From JBHJGM01 sp050331815 (GTDB lineage Bacteria; Verrucomicrobiota; Verrucomicrobiia; Opitutales; JBHJGM01): a stretch of DNA of 64,000 nt. Shown in pieces: positions 51,122 through 57,958 of this stretch (the stretch's first letter is position 1; each line of letters begins with the position of its first letter). The notes beneath the pieces were generated by a model. That model ran no database searches. It saw only the letters and a program-made list of their open reading frames with translations, and was not told where the DNA came from. A program made the translations under genes and the position numbers. The stretch covers positions 1-64,000 of the forward strand of contig JBHJGM010000001.1 in assembly GCA_050331815.1 (NCBI GenBank), given 5' to 3'.

Positions 51122-51482
51122 CCAAGCGCCTAGGATAGGGAACACTGTGAGCGCGTAACCACGTGCAGGGAGGTATCGCGCAGGCCGGCGACAGGCTCTA
51201 TTCGAGCTTAGCTTAAAAACGTTTGATAAGCTGAGAAAGCCGTAAGGAAGCCAGCTCTGGCTGGGTGGTCATGCACTTTGACAGTGCTTGGAGCTTGTTC
51301 AGGGGCAGGCAGTTAGGGCGCCTTGAAAACGCCGGGCTGGGTATTGAAGCAGGTAGCTGCATGCAAAGCCGAGGGTGGCTTTAGGCTCCTTGGCATGCTG
51401 GCTGCTCAAAGGCTGCGTTCAACACGGACGTAACGGATTCTCCATTTAATTTAGAAGAACTCCCAACCTAACAAAACTAGTT
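51122..51482 (+). promoter_or_regulatory. Long upstream region of amtB
   Basis: A 361-base region without a gene between the LON-domain gene and amtB. The only recognisable signal is a sigma-54-like element at 51391-51405. The rest has short hairpins (for example GCTGG-type repeats) and no clear ORF or RNA; NtrC-type binding sites would be expected within it but none can be defined by eye. Confidence 0.4.
51391..51405 (+). promoter_or_regulatory. Sigma-54-like promoter (-24/-12) upstream of amtB
   Basis: TGGCAT-N5-CTGC at 51391-51405 fits the sigma-54 pattern TGGCAC-N5-TTGC with two mismatches, and the GG and GC dinucleotides have the correct ten-base spacing. Transcription would begin near 51417, about 65 bases before the amtB start. 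Nitrogen-starvation genes such as amtB-glnK are commonly sigma-54 dependent, which supports the reading, but the match is imperfect. Confidence 0.45.
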
Positions 51483-52940
51483 ATGATAGCTAAACTCCCA
51501 AAACTTTGGATGCTGCTGGCAGCCCTGTGCATGCTGCTGGGCACCTGGACGCCAGCCTTCGCGCAGCCGTCTGCGGATGAACTCGCCGACCAGGCGGAGG
51601 AAACTGCGGATGACCTGGCGGAGGCCGCTGGAGACGCCCTGGAAGCAGCGGAAGATTTCGTGCCGGCTGAGCCCGACGAAGCCTACCTGGAACTGAAAGC
51701 TAAGTACGGCGAAACCTTCGACTTTTTCACCATCAGTACGCTGTGGACAGTCATCGCGGCTGCTCTGGTGTTCCTGATGCACCTTGGTTTTGCCACGCTC
51801 GAAACCGGCTTCACCCAGCAGAAAAATGCGGTCAACATCCTCTTTAAGAACGTGTTTATCATTTGCATGGGTCTGCTGGCGTACGCTGCGTACGGTTTCA
51901 ATGCAATGTACCCAGGGGAGTTCAACGACTTCTTCGCCGTGGGCAGCCCCCTTCTGGAAGCTGATTACGGTGATACCGACTTTTCCTACGGCGGAACCGC
52001 ACTTTGTATGACTGGCTGGGCGGACTTTATCTTCCAGGCGATGTTCGCCGCCACGGCCGCGACGATCGTGTCCGGTGCCGTTGCCGAGCGTATCAAGCTG
52101 CCGAGTTTTATGCTCATCGCGACCATTCTGGTGGCCTTTATCTATCCGATCACCGGTTCGTGGCAATGGGGTGGTGGCTGGCTTAGCGACAACGGGTTCC
52201 ATGATTTCGCCGGTTCTTCGCTGGTGCACGCCTTTGGCGGGTTTGCAGCGCTAGGTGTGGTACTCGTGCTTGGACCGCGCAAGGGCAAGTACACTGCCGA
52301 TGGTAAAATCAAGCCGATCCTCGGTCACTCGATGCCGCTGGGTGCCGTCGGCGTCTTCTTGCTGTTTTTCGGTTGGTTTGGCTTTAACGGCGGCTCGGTG
52401 CTGTCGGCTGATCCTGAAGACGTTTCCAAGGTCTTTGTGACAACGGCGCTCGCTGCAGCTGCCGGCGGTCTCGCCAGCATCGTCGTTGCCTGGGGTCTGG
52501 TGCGTAAGCCAGATATTTCGATGGCGCTGAACGGTATTCTCGCCGGTTTGGTCGGCATTACAGCAGGTGCAGATTCGATGGGGCCCTGGAGCGCGGTTAT
52601 CGTCGGTGCCATTGCCGGTGTGATCGTGGTCTTTTCCATCATCGGCTTTGACAAAGCCAAGATCGACGACCCGGTCGGCGCGATTTCCGTTCACGGGGTC
52701 TGCGGTATCTGGGGCACCGTCGCGGTCGGTATCTTTGGTACCGGCAAGGACTTTGTCTGGCAGATTATTGGTACGCTCTCCATCTCAGCGCTCGCCCTGG
52801 CCGCGGGTCTGATCTTGGCGATTGCTGTGAAAGCTATCATGGGTCTGCGCGTCGACGAAGACGAGGAAGCCCAAGGGCTGGACGTGGGTGAACACGGTCA
52901 GGAAGCCTACCCGGACTTCCAGGCCACCACCTCCCACTAA
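51483..52940 (+). CDS. amtB: Ammonium transporter
   Basis: A 485-residue Amt/Rh-family ammonium channel of the inner membrane. A signal peptide (about residues 1-28, ending PAFAQP) precedes an unusually long acidic, helical periplasmic stretch of about 55 residues (ADELADQAEETADDLAEAAG). The channel core follows with FLMHLGFATLETGFTQQKNAVNIL, GGTALCMTGWADFIFQAMFAATAATIVSGAVAER, FAGSSLVHAFGGFAALGVVL with the conserved pore His, WFGFNGGS and ISVHGVCGIWGTVAVGIFGTG with the second pore His. It is followed after about 80 bases by glnK, forming the usual pair. A sigma-54-like site lies upstream. Confidence 0.95.
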   Translation: MIAKLPKLWMLLAALCMLLGTWTPAFAQPSADELADQAEETADDLAEAAGDALEAAEDFVPAEPDEAYLELKAKYGETFDFFTISTLWTVIAAALVFLMHLGFATLETGFTQQKNAVNILFKNVFIICMGLLAYAAYGFNAMYPGEFNDFFAVGSPLLEADYGDTDFSYGGTALCMTGWADFIFQAMFAATAATIVSGAVAERIKLPSFMLIATILVAFIYPITGSWQWGGGWLSDNGFHDFAGSSLVHAFGGFAALGVVLVLGPRKGKYTADGKIKPILGHSMPLGAVGVFLLFFGWFGFNGGSVLSADPEDVSKVFVTTALAAAAGGLASIVVAWGLVRKPDISMALNGILAGLVGITAGADSMGPWSAVIVGAIAGVIVVFSIIGFDKAKIDDPVGAISVHGVCGIWGTVAVGIFGTGKDFVWQIIGTLSISALALAAGLILAIAVKAIMGLRVDEDEEAQGLDVGEHGQEAYPDFQATTSH

Positions 52941-53020
52941 TCGCCGCGAATCAAGCAACACTGATTGGTACTTGATTCACCAACCACAGAGCTCAACACT
53001 CCGAAACAAAGGAATTCTCA

Positions 53021-53359
53021 ATGAAACTGGTTAAAGCGATTATTAAGCCCTTCAAGCTGGAGGAGGTGAAGGAAGCCCTCTCCGAAATCGGCATCGAAGG
53101 GATGACCGTCACTGAAGTGAAGGGTTTCGGCCGCCAAAAAGGCCACACCGAAATCTACCGCGGCAGCGAGTACACTGTGGACTTTCTGCCGAAGGTGATG
53201 GTCGACATCGCCGTGCCGGACGAAACCGTGGCGAAAGTCTACGAGGCCGTCGCCAAGGCGGCGAAGACCGGTAAGATTGGTGACGGAAAGATCTTCGTCA
53301 TAAACATCGAGGAAGCCATTCGCATCCGCACGGATGAGAAGGGCGACTCGGCCATCTAG
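53021..53359 (+). CDS. glnK: Nitrogen regulatory P-II protein (GlnK-type)
   Basis: A 112-residue P-II trimer subunit that senses 2-oxoglutarate and ATP/ADP and blocks AmtB. It begins MKLVKAIIKPFKLEEVKEAL, has the T-loop GRQKGHTEIYRGSEYTVDF with the uridylylation Tyr51, the B-loop KTGKIGDGKIF and the C-terminal signature of the family. An AAGGA ribosome site is seven bases before the ATG. Linked to amtB, it is best called GlnK. A rho-independent terminator lies 50 bases downstream. The identification is certain at family level. Confidence 0.97.
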   Translation: MKLVKAIIKPFKLEEVKEALSEIGIEGMTVTEVKGFGRQKGHTEIYRGSEYTVDFLPKVMVDIAVPDETVAKVYEAVAKAAKTGKIGDGKIFVINIEEAIRIRTDEKGDSAI

Positions 53360-53408
53360 CCCGAAAAACGAATCGCTTCGGGCTGCACGCCCAAACGTTT
53401 TTCTTACA

Positions 53409-53438
53409 ACCGGGTCCTCAACCGAGGGCCCGGTTTTT
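53409..53438 (+). terminator. Rho-independent terminator after glnK
   Basis: An 11-bp stem with one G-T wobble (53409-53419 pairs with 53424-53434), a four-base loop and five T residues. It marks the end of the amtB-glnK transcript. Confidence 0.9.
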
Positions 53439-53829
53439 GTTGAGCGGTCGAAGGATATCCGAATGTCGACAGGTGCGTTACGCGTACAGCCTCTACCTAC
53501 CGCCTGTTACTTGGAGCGTAGTTTGGACTGGATAAAACAGTCGCGAGGTTTCAACTGCGGTAGACATCGACAAGCCGGGGACAATGTCGCTGACACCCTC
53601 AAGCTAACGAGTTAGACTAGTGTCATTACAAATTACGGGCCAGAGACTGATGTCGGCCACCGGTTCAGCCTATACGCTTCGCCTCTGTGAGAACCGTAAC
53701 ATCTACGGGTGTGTCAAAAAGTGCTGATAGCAGTAAATGTCATATGCGATGATATCTGGCTTTTTGACGCCTTACCTGCAGACAGCGCGTGCGCATGAAA
53801 GAAATGCAGAGAAAAACATGCAAAAGTTA
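53439..53829. other. Gene-free spacer with a long-armed inverted repeat
   Basis: A 391-base spacer between glnK and the convergent PsiE-like gene. No convincing ORF is seen. The only structure is an 11-bp inverted repeat with one wobble, GTGTCAAAAAG (53711-53721) and CTTTTTGACGC (53760-53770), separated by 38 bases. Because the arms contain A5 and T5, it may act as a terminator for the minus-strand gene or as a relic of a mobile element. Confidence 0.5.
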
Positions 53830-54363
53830 TTAAATCATAGACCGGTTTTCGGTCTGCTCGGAGGTTGGCGAGCTGGAATTGCTTCGTTGTGCGCGCCGCA
53901 GCATGAAAATGCCGGCTACCAGAGCTAAAATCATGACGGTGACGATGCCCAGCTCGAGCATGGCCATATTGAATTCGACCTGTTTTGCCTCGGAGGGCGT
54001 AACCTGCTCGGCCGTGATGACCAGGATGCGCCGGACTGCCGCAACAATGCCGACGATCAAAAATGGCTCGCAGACCAGTACGCGCCGTTTGAGCGAGATG
54101 CCCACGGTGTGCGTTACTTCCACCAGCATGACAACCAACAGCAGGTCTTCCAAGGCATGGAGTACAGCTGCGGCAAAGGCACCCTTTGCAGCATACTCCA
54201 CAAATCCGACCGCGGTGGCCCCCAGCAGAATGAAAGCAGCAACGCCCAAAAATGCGGCCACAATGAAATACAGCACATTTTCCGCCCACGAGATCCATTC
54301 GCTGACGCGGCCGGAAAATCGTTCGGCGGTTGTCGACATACGCGTGTACGGTGTCGTTGTCAT
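53830..54363 (-). CDS. PsiE-like membrane protein
   Basis: A 177-residue membrane protein with four helices: ENVLYFIVAAFLGVAAFILLGATAV, a weak second in the LHALEDLLLVVMLVEVTHTVG region, VLVCEPFLIVGIVAAVRRILVITAE, and MLELGIVTVMILALVAGIFML. The segment between helices two and three matches phosphate-starvation-inducible PsiE-type proteins. The start at 54363 is the first ATG giving a sensible N-terminus; ATG at 54339 is an alternative. It is isolated, minus strand, between glnK and galE. Function of the family is unknown. Confidence 0.75.
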   Translation of the reverse strand: MTTTPYTRMSTTAERFSGRVSEWISWAENVLYFIVAAFLGVAAFILLGATAVGFVEYAAKGAFAAAVLHALEDLLLVVMLVEVTHTVGISLKRRVLVCEPFLIVGIVAAVRRILVITAEQVTPSEAKQVEFNMAMLELGIVTVMILALVAGIFMLRRAQRSNSSSPTSEQTENRSMI

Positions 54364-54502
54364 CGCGAAGCTTAGCATAACTTTCAGAAATTACCGAAAT
54401 TTTCGGTAAAACAGGTATTATGGCTCAGCCGTCACGCCTGCTAAAACTAACGCTGGTAGGCTTACGGGCCAGAGCGACGAGCCCGTTGCTGGTCCTGCAT
54501 AG

Positions 54503-55510
54503 CTACCGCGCTTGAGGGATTTGGTCGATGAAGCCCCGGGGGTGTGCATCGTGCCAGCGCCAGGCTGTTTCAACGATGGACTCGATGTCGGGAAACTGAA
54601 TCTCCCAATTCAATTCGGTGCGAGCGCGGGTATTGTCCGCGTAGAGGGCGGGGGGATCGCCAGGGCGGCGCGGCGCTTCCACGACCGGTACCGTCTTGCC
54701 GGAAACCTTTTTCACCGCGGCGATCACCTCGCGCACGGAGTAGGGCCGTCCGGTGCCCAAATTGCAGAAAAACTGGGTGCCCGGGGTTTCCAGGCGGTCG
54801 AAAATCGCGATGTGGGCGCGGGAGAGATCGTCCACGTGCACGTAATCGCGCAGGCAGGTACCATCATCGGTGTCGTAGTCGGTGCCGAAGATCTTGATGT
54901 TCTCCCGGCGACCGGTGGCTGCGTCGATGATGAGGGGGATGAGGTGGGTTTCCGGGTCGTGGTGCTCACCGATGCTGCCATCGACCGAGGCCCCGGCGGC
55001 GTTGAAATAACGAAAGGCGGCAAAGGACAACTGGTCGCTGTGGGCCAGGGCCTTCAGAACGTTTTCCACGTCGAGCTTGGTCTGGCCGTAGGGGTTGATG
55101 GGCTTTTGCGGCATATCCTCGACGATGGGCAGCGACGCAGGCACACCGTAGGTGGCGCAGGTCGAGGAGAAGACGAATTTCTTGACGCCCTCGGCGAGCA
55201 TCGACTCGAGCAGGGAAATCGTGGCACAGAGGTTGTTCTGGTAATACTTGAGCGGCTTTTGCACGGACTCGCCCACGTAGGCGAAGGCAGCGAAGTGCAT
55301 CACGATATCGACCTGTTGCTCGCGCAGGATCGGGCGCACGATGTCAGGATCGCCGAGATCTCCGTTGAAAAAAGGCACGTCCGCGTCGACCGCGCCGCGA
55401 TGACCGTAGACCAGGTTGTCCAACACGAGCGGCACATGGCCGGCAGCTTTAAGTTGCCGCACGCAGTGGCTGCCGATGTAGCCGGCTCCGCCGATAACGA
55501 GTACTTTCAT
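54503..55510 (-). CDS. galE: UDP-glucose 4-epimerase
   Basis: A 335-residue extended SDR that interconverts UDP-glucose and UDP-galactose for surface glycans. From the ATG at 55510 it starts MKVLVIGGAGYIGSHCVRQL with the NAD-binding loop, then AYVGESVQKPLKYYQNNLCATI, FSSTCATYGVP with the catalytic Ser/Thr, NPYGQTKLDVENVL with the Tyr-x-x-x-Lys pair, and RYFNAAGASVDGSIGEHH. The C-terminus has RPGDPPALYADN, typical of GalE. It is monocistronic, with the IS element about 70 bases upstream of its start, so its promoter may be altered by the insertion. Confidence 0.95.
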   Translation of the reverse strand: MKVLVIGGAGYIGSHCVRQLKAAGHVPLVLDNLVYGHRGAVDADVPFFNGDLGDPDIVRPILREQQVDIVMHFAAFAYVGESVQKPLKYYQNNLCATISLLESMLAEGVKKFVFSSTCATYGVPASLPIVEDMPQKPINPYGQTKLDVENVLKALAHSDQLSFAAFRYFNAAGASVDGSIGEHHDPETHLIPLIIDAATGRRENIKIFGTDYDTDDGTCLRDYVHVDDLSRAHIAIFDRLETPGTQFFCNLGTGRPYSVREVIAAVKKVSGKTVPVVEAPRRPGDPPALYADNTRARTELNWEIQFPDIESIVETAWRWHDAHPRGFIDQIPQAR

Positions 55511-55572
55511 GAAAAAATCCGAAGGTAAGAGCTGAGCGTAGTTACCTGCGTGCGCGTCAGGCAAGCTTTGCG

Positions 55573-55580
55573 GGGGCACG
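55573..55580. repeat. 8-bp target-site duplication, left copy
   Basis: GGGGCACG directly precedes the left terminal inverted repeat of the IS and is repeated exactly at 57891-57898, as expected for an 8-bp target duplication. Confidence 0.9.
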
Positions 55581-55598
55581 GGTAGTGTCCTAATTTGA
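55581..55598 (+). repeat. Left terminal inverted repeat of the IS
   Basis: 18-bp sequence GGTAGTGTCCTAATTTGA, perfectly complementary to 57873-57890; it defines the left end of the element. Confidence 0.93.
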
Positions 55599-55642
55599 CT
55601 TGAGAGGCCTGTTGGACAGGACGATCATCTTTACGGGGTGCG

Positions 55643-55710
55643 TGGAGGTGCCGGGGCTTGAACCCGATGCGACCGAGCTGTAGAGAAAGGCGCAGCACTT
55701 TGCCACCCCC
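55643..55710 (-). other. tRNA-like fold inside the IS
   Basis: Read on the minus strand, 68 bases form a 7-bp acceptor-like stem (GGGGGTG with CACCTCC, one wobble) and a perfect T-arm (TCGGG-TTCAAGC-CCCGG). A 4-bp AAAG/CTTT hairpin could stand for a D-arm, but a proper anticodon arm is not seen and CCA is not encoded. It begins two bases after the stop of the P63C gene. It may be a decayed tRNA, a tRNA-mimic or a regulatory RNA; a functional tRNA is unlikely. Confidence 0.4.
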
Positions 55711-55711
55711 G

Positions 55712-56704
55712 CTATTTTCTTATCTCGACCTCGAAGCCAAGCTCAGTTGTTTCAATCATCGGGTAGAACTTGTCCAGTCGCTCCCTAAACTCCTCCCAGC
55801 TCTCGGAAACCTTCATGAGCATCCTTAACCCTTCTATGTGCGCCAGCAGCTTGGGATGTCCTACATCGCCGGACAGCCACTGAAAATATCGATGCTTCCG
55901 GTTTCCCGCAGGCGTTCGTGGAGTCTTGGCTCTAAGCTCGTCAAGGACACCGGGCGCAAGTCGCTTGTAAACTATGTCGTTGGTCCAAGTTCCAATGACT
56001 CCAGGTCTAGCCACACTGCTGGGATCGAATTTCCAGCCGTTCAATCGGAAAATCTCTTCGTAAAAGTCGGCTGGGAAAGTTTTGGTCCACGCGCGTAGCT
56101 CCTTAGCGATGAATTTTTCAAGGATGTTGGCCAGGGCGTTTCGGGCCCTGTCATATTGATACCCTGTAGCTTCATCGATAAGGGCTGTGATGCCCAGCCG
56201 GGCCAGGCCCCGCATGATGAGCTCAGCTGCCTCTGCCAGACGCCGTTGCGTGTGGTGTAGAGGAATCGCTTGGCGTGCGGCTAGATAGACTTCACAAACC
56301 TGAGGCAGTAGATCAGCGCGAAAACCGAGAGCTTTGCCACCCGCTTTGGGGATGTATTCAATCGGGTTCATCGAAACCGCTAAATCACGGCTTATGAAAG
56401 GTTTAAGGTTGTTTGCGCTGATAATTCTAAGGGTTTCTTCGAAGACGCCGCCCGCAGGTCGCTCCGAACGTCCGAGAGCCCTTAAGAAGCCGCTCTGGGA
56501 AAGGATTCGCGTCCCATCCTCCAACACGGCACAGGGAATCTTCATGTCTCCTATTTCAATATCCGCTTCGTGGGTTGCTTTGGGAGTACCCCACCGGGTT
56601 GCAGCTGCTTTCTCAGCTATTGCCCTGCGCTGTTCTGGAGATAATTTCTTCGCCCGCGCTTTTCCGCCCTTTGACTGCATACTGTCTTCAGAATTCTTGC
56701 TCAT
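55712..56704 (-). CDS. P63C-domain protein (IS passenger)
   Basis: A 330-residue protein. The N-terminus is basic (GGKARAKKLSPEQRRAIAEKAAATRWG), the middle reads IPCAVLEDGTRILSQSGFLRALGRS, RPAGGVFEETL and FRADLLPQVCEVYLAARQAIPLH, and the C-terminal part, from about residue 205 (FYEEIFRLNGWKF...VIGTWTNDIVYKRLAPGVLDEL, KHRYFQWLSGDVGHPKLLAHIEG), is a P63C domain. P63C proteins are found in phages and mobile elements and their role is unknown. It is divergent from the transposase, sharing a 54-base region with a palindrome. As cargo in an IS it could be a regulator, defence factor or host modulator; this is inference. Confidence 0.88.
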   Translation of the reverse strand: MSKNSEDSMQSKGGKARAKKLSPEQRRAIAEKAAATRWGTPKATHEADIEIGDMKIPCAVLEDGTRILSQSGFLRALGRSERPAGGVFEETLRIISANNLKPFISRDLAVSMNPIEYIPKAGGKALGFRADLLPQVCEVYLAARQAIPLHHTQRRLAEAAELIMRGLARLGITALIDEATGYQYDRARNALANILEKFIAKELRAWTKTFPADFYEEIFRLNGWKFDPSSVARPGVIGTWTNDIVYKRLAPGVLDELRAKTPRTPAGNRKHRYFQWLSGDVGHPKLLAHIEGLRMLMKVSESWEEFRERLDKFYPMIETTELGFEVEIRK

Positions 56705-56716
56705 TGGAGAAAACTA

Positions 56717-56733
56717 TGCTTGCTTTGCAAGCA
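56717..56733. repeat. Palindromic operator-like site between P63C gene and transposase
   Basis: TGCTTGC-TTT-GCAAGCA is a perfect 7-bp inverted repeat with a three-base spacer. A further half-site TGCAAGCA is at 56749-56756, just before the transposase ATG. The position between divergent genes suggests binding of a dimeric regulator, perhaps the P63C protein. Confidence 0.55.
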
Positions 56734-56758
56734 ATGTCAAATCTATCCTGCAAGCATT

Positions 56759-57583
56759 ATGGCAAACAAGCTCCCGGCCGAAAAGAAGTCCCAAGTGGTT
56801 TCCGCTCTCTGCGAGGGCTCTTCGATACGCTCCATTGAGCGGATGACCGGGATACACCGCGACACGATCATGAGGCTAGGTACTCGAATGGGGGAAGGTT
56901 GTGCGGCGGTCCTTGACGACAAGATGCGCGACCTCGACTGCTCCGAGATTCAGGTCGATGAGATTTGGGGCTTCATCGGGAAGAAGCAGAAGCGCGTCCA
57001 AGAAGGCGAAGCCTACAAGGGTGATGTATGGACCTATATCGCGCTCGACCCACGGTCGAAGGCGATCCCCTGCTATGCGGTCGGCAAGCGCGACTACACG
57101 ACTACTAACCTGTTTATCGGCGACCTCTCCACCCGGATGTGCAACCGCATCCAGCTTTCGAGTGACGCGATGGGCCAATACAAGTCAGCCGTCGAGACTG
57201 CTTTCGGTGTCGGCGTCGATTATGGGCAGATCGTAAAGACATTCTCGCAATCGGATGTCGAGGCCGCTCGCAAGTATAGCCCACCCAATATCGTTTCTGC
57301 TCGGTCAGAGAAGATCATTGGTAACCCACACGAAAAGCGTATCTGCACCAGCCATATCGAGAAGCAGAATCACACTCTACGAATGCACTGCCGCAGACTC
57401 ACGCGCCTGACAAACGCCTTTAGCAAAAAGCTTGAGAACTTCAAGGCCGCAGTCGCCTTGAGCTTCGCCTACTACAACTTTTGCCGAGTCCACAAGTCGA
57501 TCCGTTGCACCCCGGCTATGGAGTTGGGTGTAGCCACTTCGGTCTGGACTGTTGCGGACCTTGTGGAAATGATCGAAAGGTGA
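56759..57583 (+). CDS. IS1-family transposase
   Basis: A 274-residue DDE-type transposase. A helix-turn-helix-like N-terminus (MANKLPAEKKSQVVSALCEG-SSIRSIERMTGIHRDTI) precedes the catalytic region: first Asp in QVDEIWGFIGKKQKR, second Asp in LSSDAMGQYKSAV, and Glu in SHIEKQNHTLRMHCRR, with LTRLTNAFSKKLENF after it, which matches IS1-family InsB-type transposases. The start at 56759 is chosen over the TTG at 56720. Its stop overlaps the start of the next small ORF by three bases (GTGA). The reading frame is intact, so the element may be active. Confidence 0.92.
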   Translation: MANKLPAEKKSQVVSALCEGSSIRSIERMTGIHRDTIMRLGTRMGEGCAAVLDDKMRDLDCSEIQVDEIWGFIGKKQKRVQEGEAYKGDVWTYIALDPRSKAIPCYAVGKRDYTTTNLFIGDLSTRMCNRIQLSSDAMGQYKSAVETAFGVGVDYGQIVKTFSQSDVEAARKYSPPNIVSARSEKIIGNPHEKRICTSHIEKQNHTLRMHCRRLTRLTNAFSKKLENFKAAVALSFAYYNFCRVHKSIRCTPAMELGVATSVWTVADLVEMIER

Positions 57584-57861
57584 CAGACGCAGAGCGACTA
57601 AAGGACGCTATCGAGACGATGGAACAGGCAAAGGCCACCCACGTCCGTAGCAACCGGGTGCTTGAGCTTCTGGGCCAGCAAGTCGCGTGGCAGGGCCAAG
57701 TCGAGACTTTCGACCTCGAAGGCCACCACGAAGCCTCTCGGTGTTACGCATGGACCTGGGAGGATGAAAGCGGTCAAAGCCAGTATGCCGTGATTCTGCA
57801 CCGGCCTCCGGTTGACTCCCCTGACAGAGCGGTAAAGGCATTCATCGCCTCGCAGACGTGA
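57580..57861 (+). CDS. Small IS-borne protein coupled to the transposase
   Basis: A 93-residue acidic protein starting at a GTG that overlaps the transposase stop. It has a helical start (DAERLKDAIETMEQAKATHVRSNRVLELL) and a beta-rich second half (VAWQGQVETFDLEGHHEA, CYAWTWEDESGQSQYAVILHRPP) and ends 11 bases before the right inverted repeat. No family is recognised. Tight coupling suggests an accessory role in transposition or in control of it. Confidence 0.7.
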   Translation: MTDAERLKDAIETMEQAKATHVRSNRVLELLGQQVAWQGQVETFDLEGHHEASRCYAWTWEDESGQSQYAVILHRPPVDSPDRAVKAFIASQT

Positions 57862-57872
57862 GCGTCGGAAAA

Positions 57873-57890
57873 TCAAATTAGGACACTACC
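57873..57890 (-). repeat. Right terminal inverted repeat of the IS
   Basis: 18-bp complement of the left repeat; it defines the right end of the element. Confidence 0.93.
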
Positions 57891-57898
57891 GGGGCACG
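57891..57898. repeat. 8-bp target-site duplication, right copy
   Basis: GGGGCACG directly follows the right inverted repeat and matches 55573-55580 exactly. Confidence 0.9.
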
Positions 57899-57958
57899 CG
57901 CGAAGTTTGACAGGCGCGCCTCGGCTCACTAGCCAATCAGATTTTTGAGACACTTGTA

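Larger units (their letters stand above)
55581..57890 (+). mobile_element. IS1-like insertion sequence carrying passenger genes
   Basis: A complete element of 2310 bp. Its ends are perfect 18-bp inverted repeats, GGTAGTGTCCTAATTTGA at 55581-55598 and its complement at 57873-57890, flanked by identical 8-bp duplications (GGGGCACG). The transposase (56759-57583) is of the IS1 family, and an 8-bp duplication fits that family. It is much longer than a simple IS because it carries a P63C-domain gene, a tRNA-like fold next to it, and a small ORF coupled to the transposase. Intact ends and duplications point to a recent insertion between galE and the ketosynthase gene. Confidence 0.92.

Noticed and set aside
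54512..55528. 338-codon plus-strand frame opposite galE
   Set aside because: It is the antisense shadow of a complete epimerase gene.
55643..55710. Functional tRNA gene
   Set aside because: No anticodon arm or encoded CCA is found, although the T-arm and acceptor stem look good.
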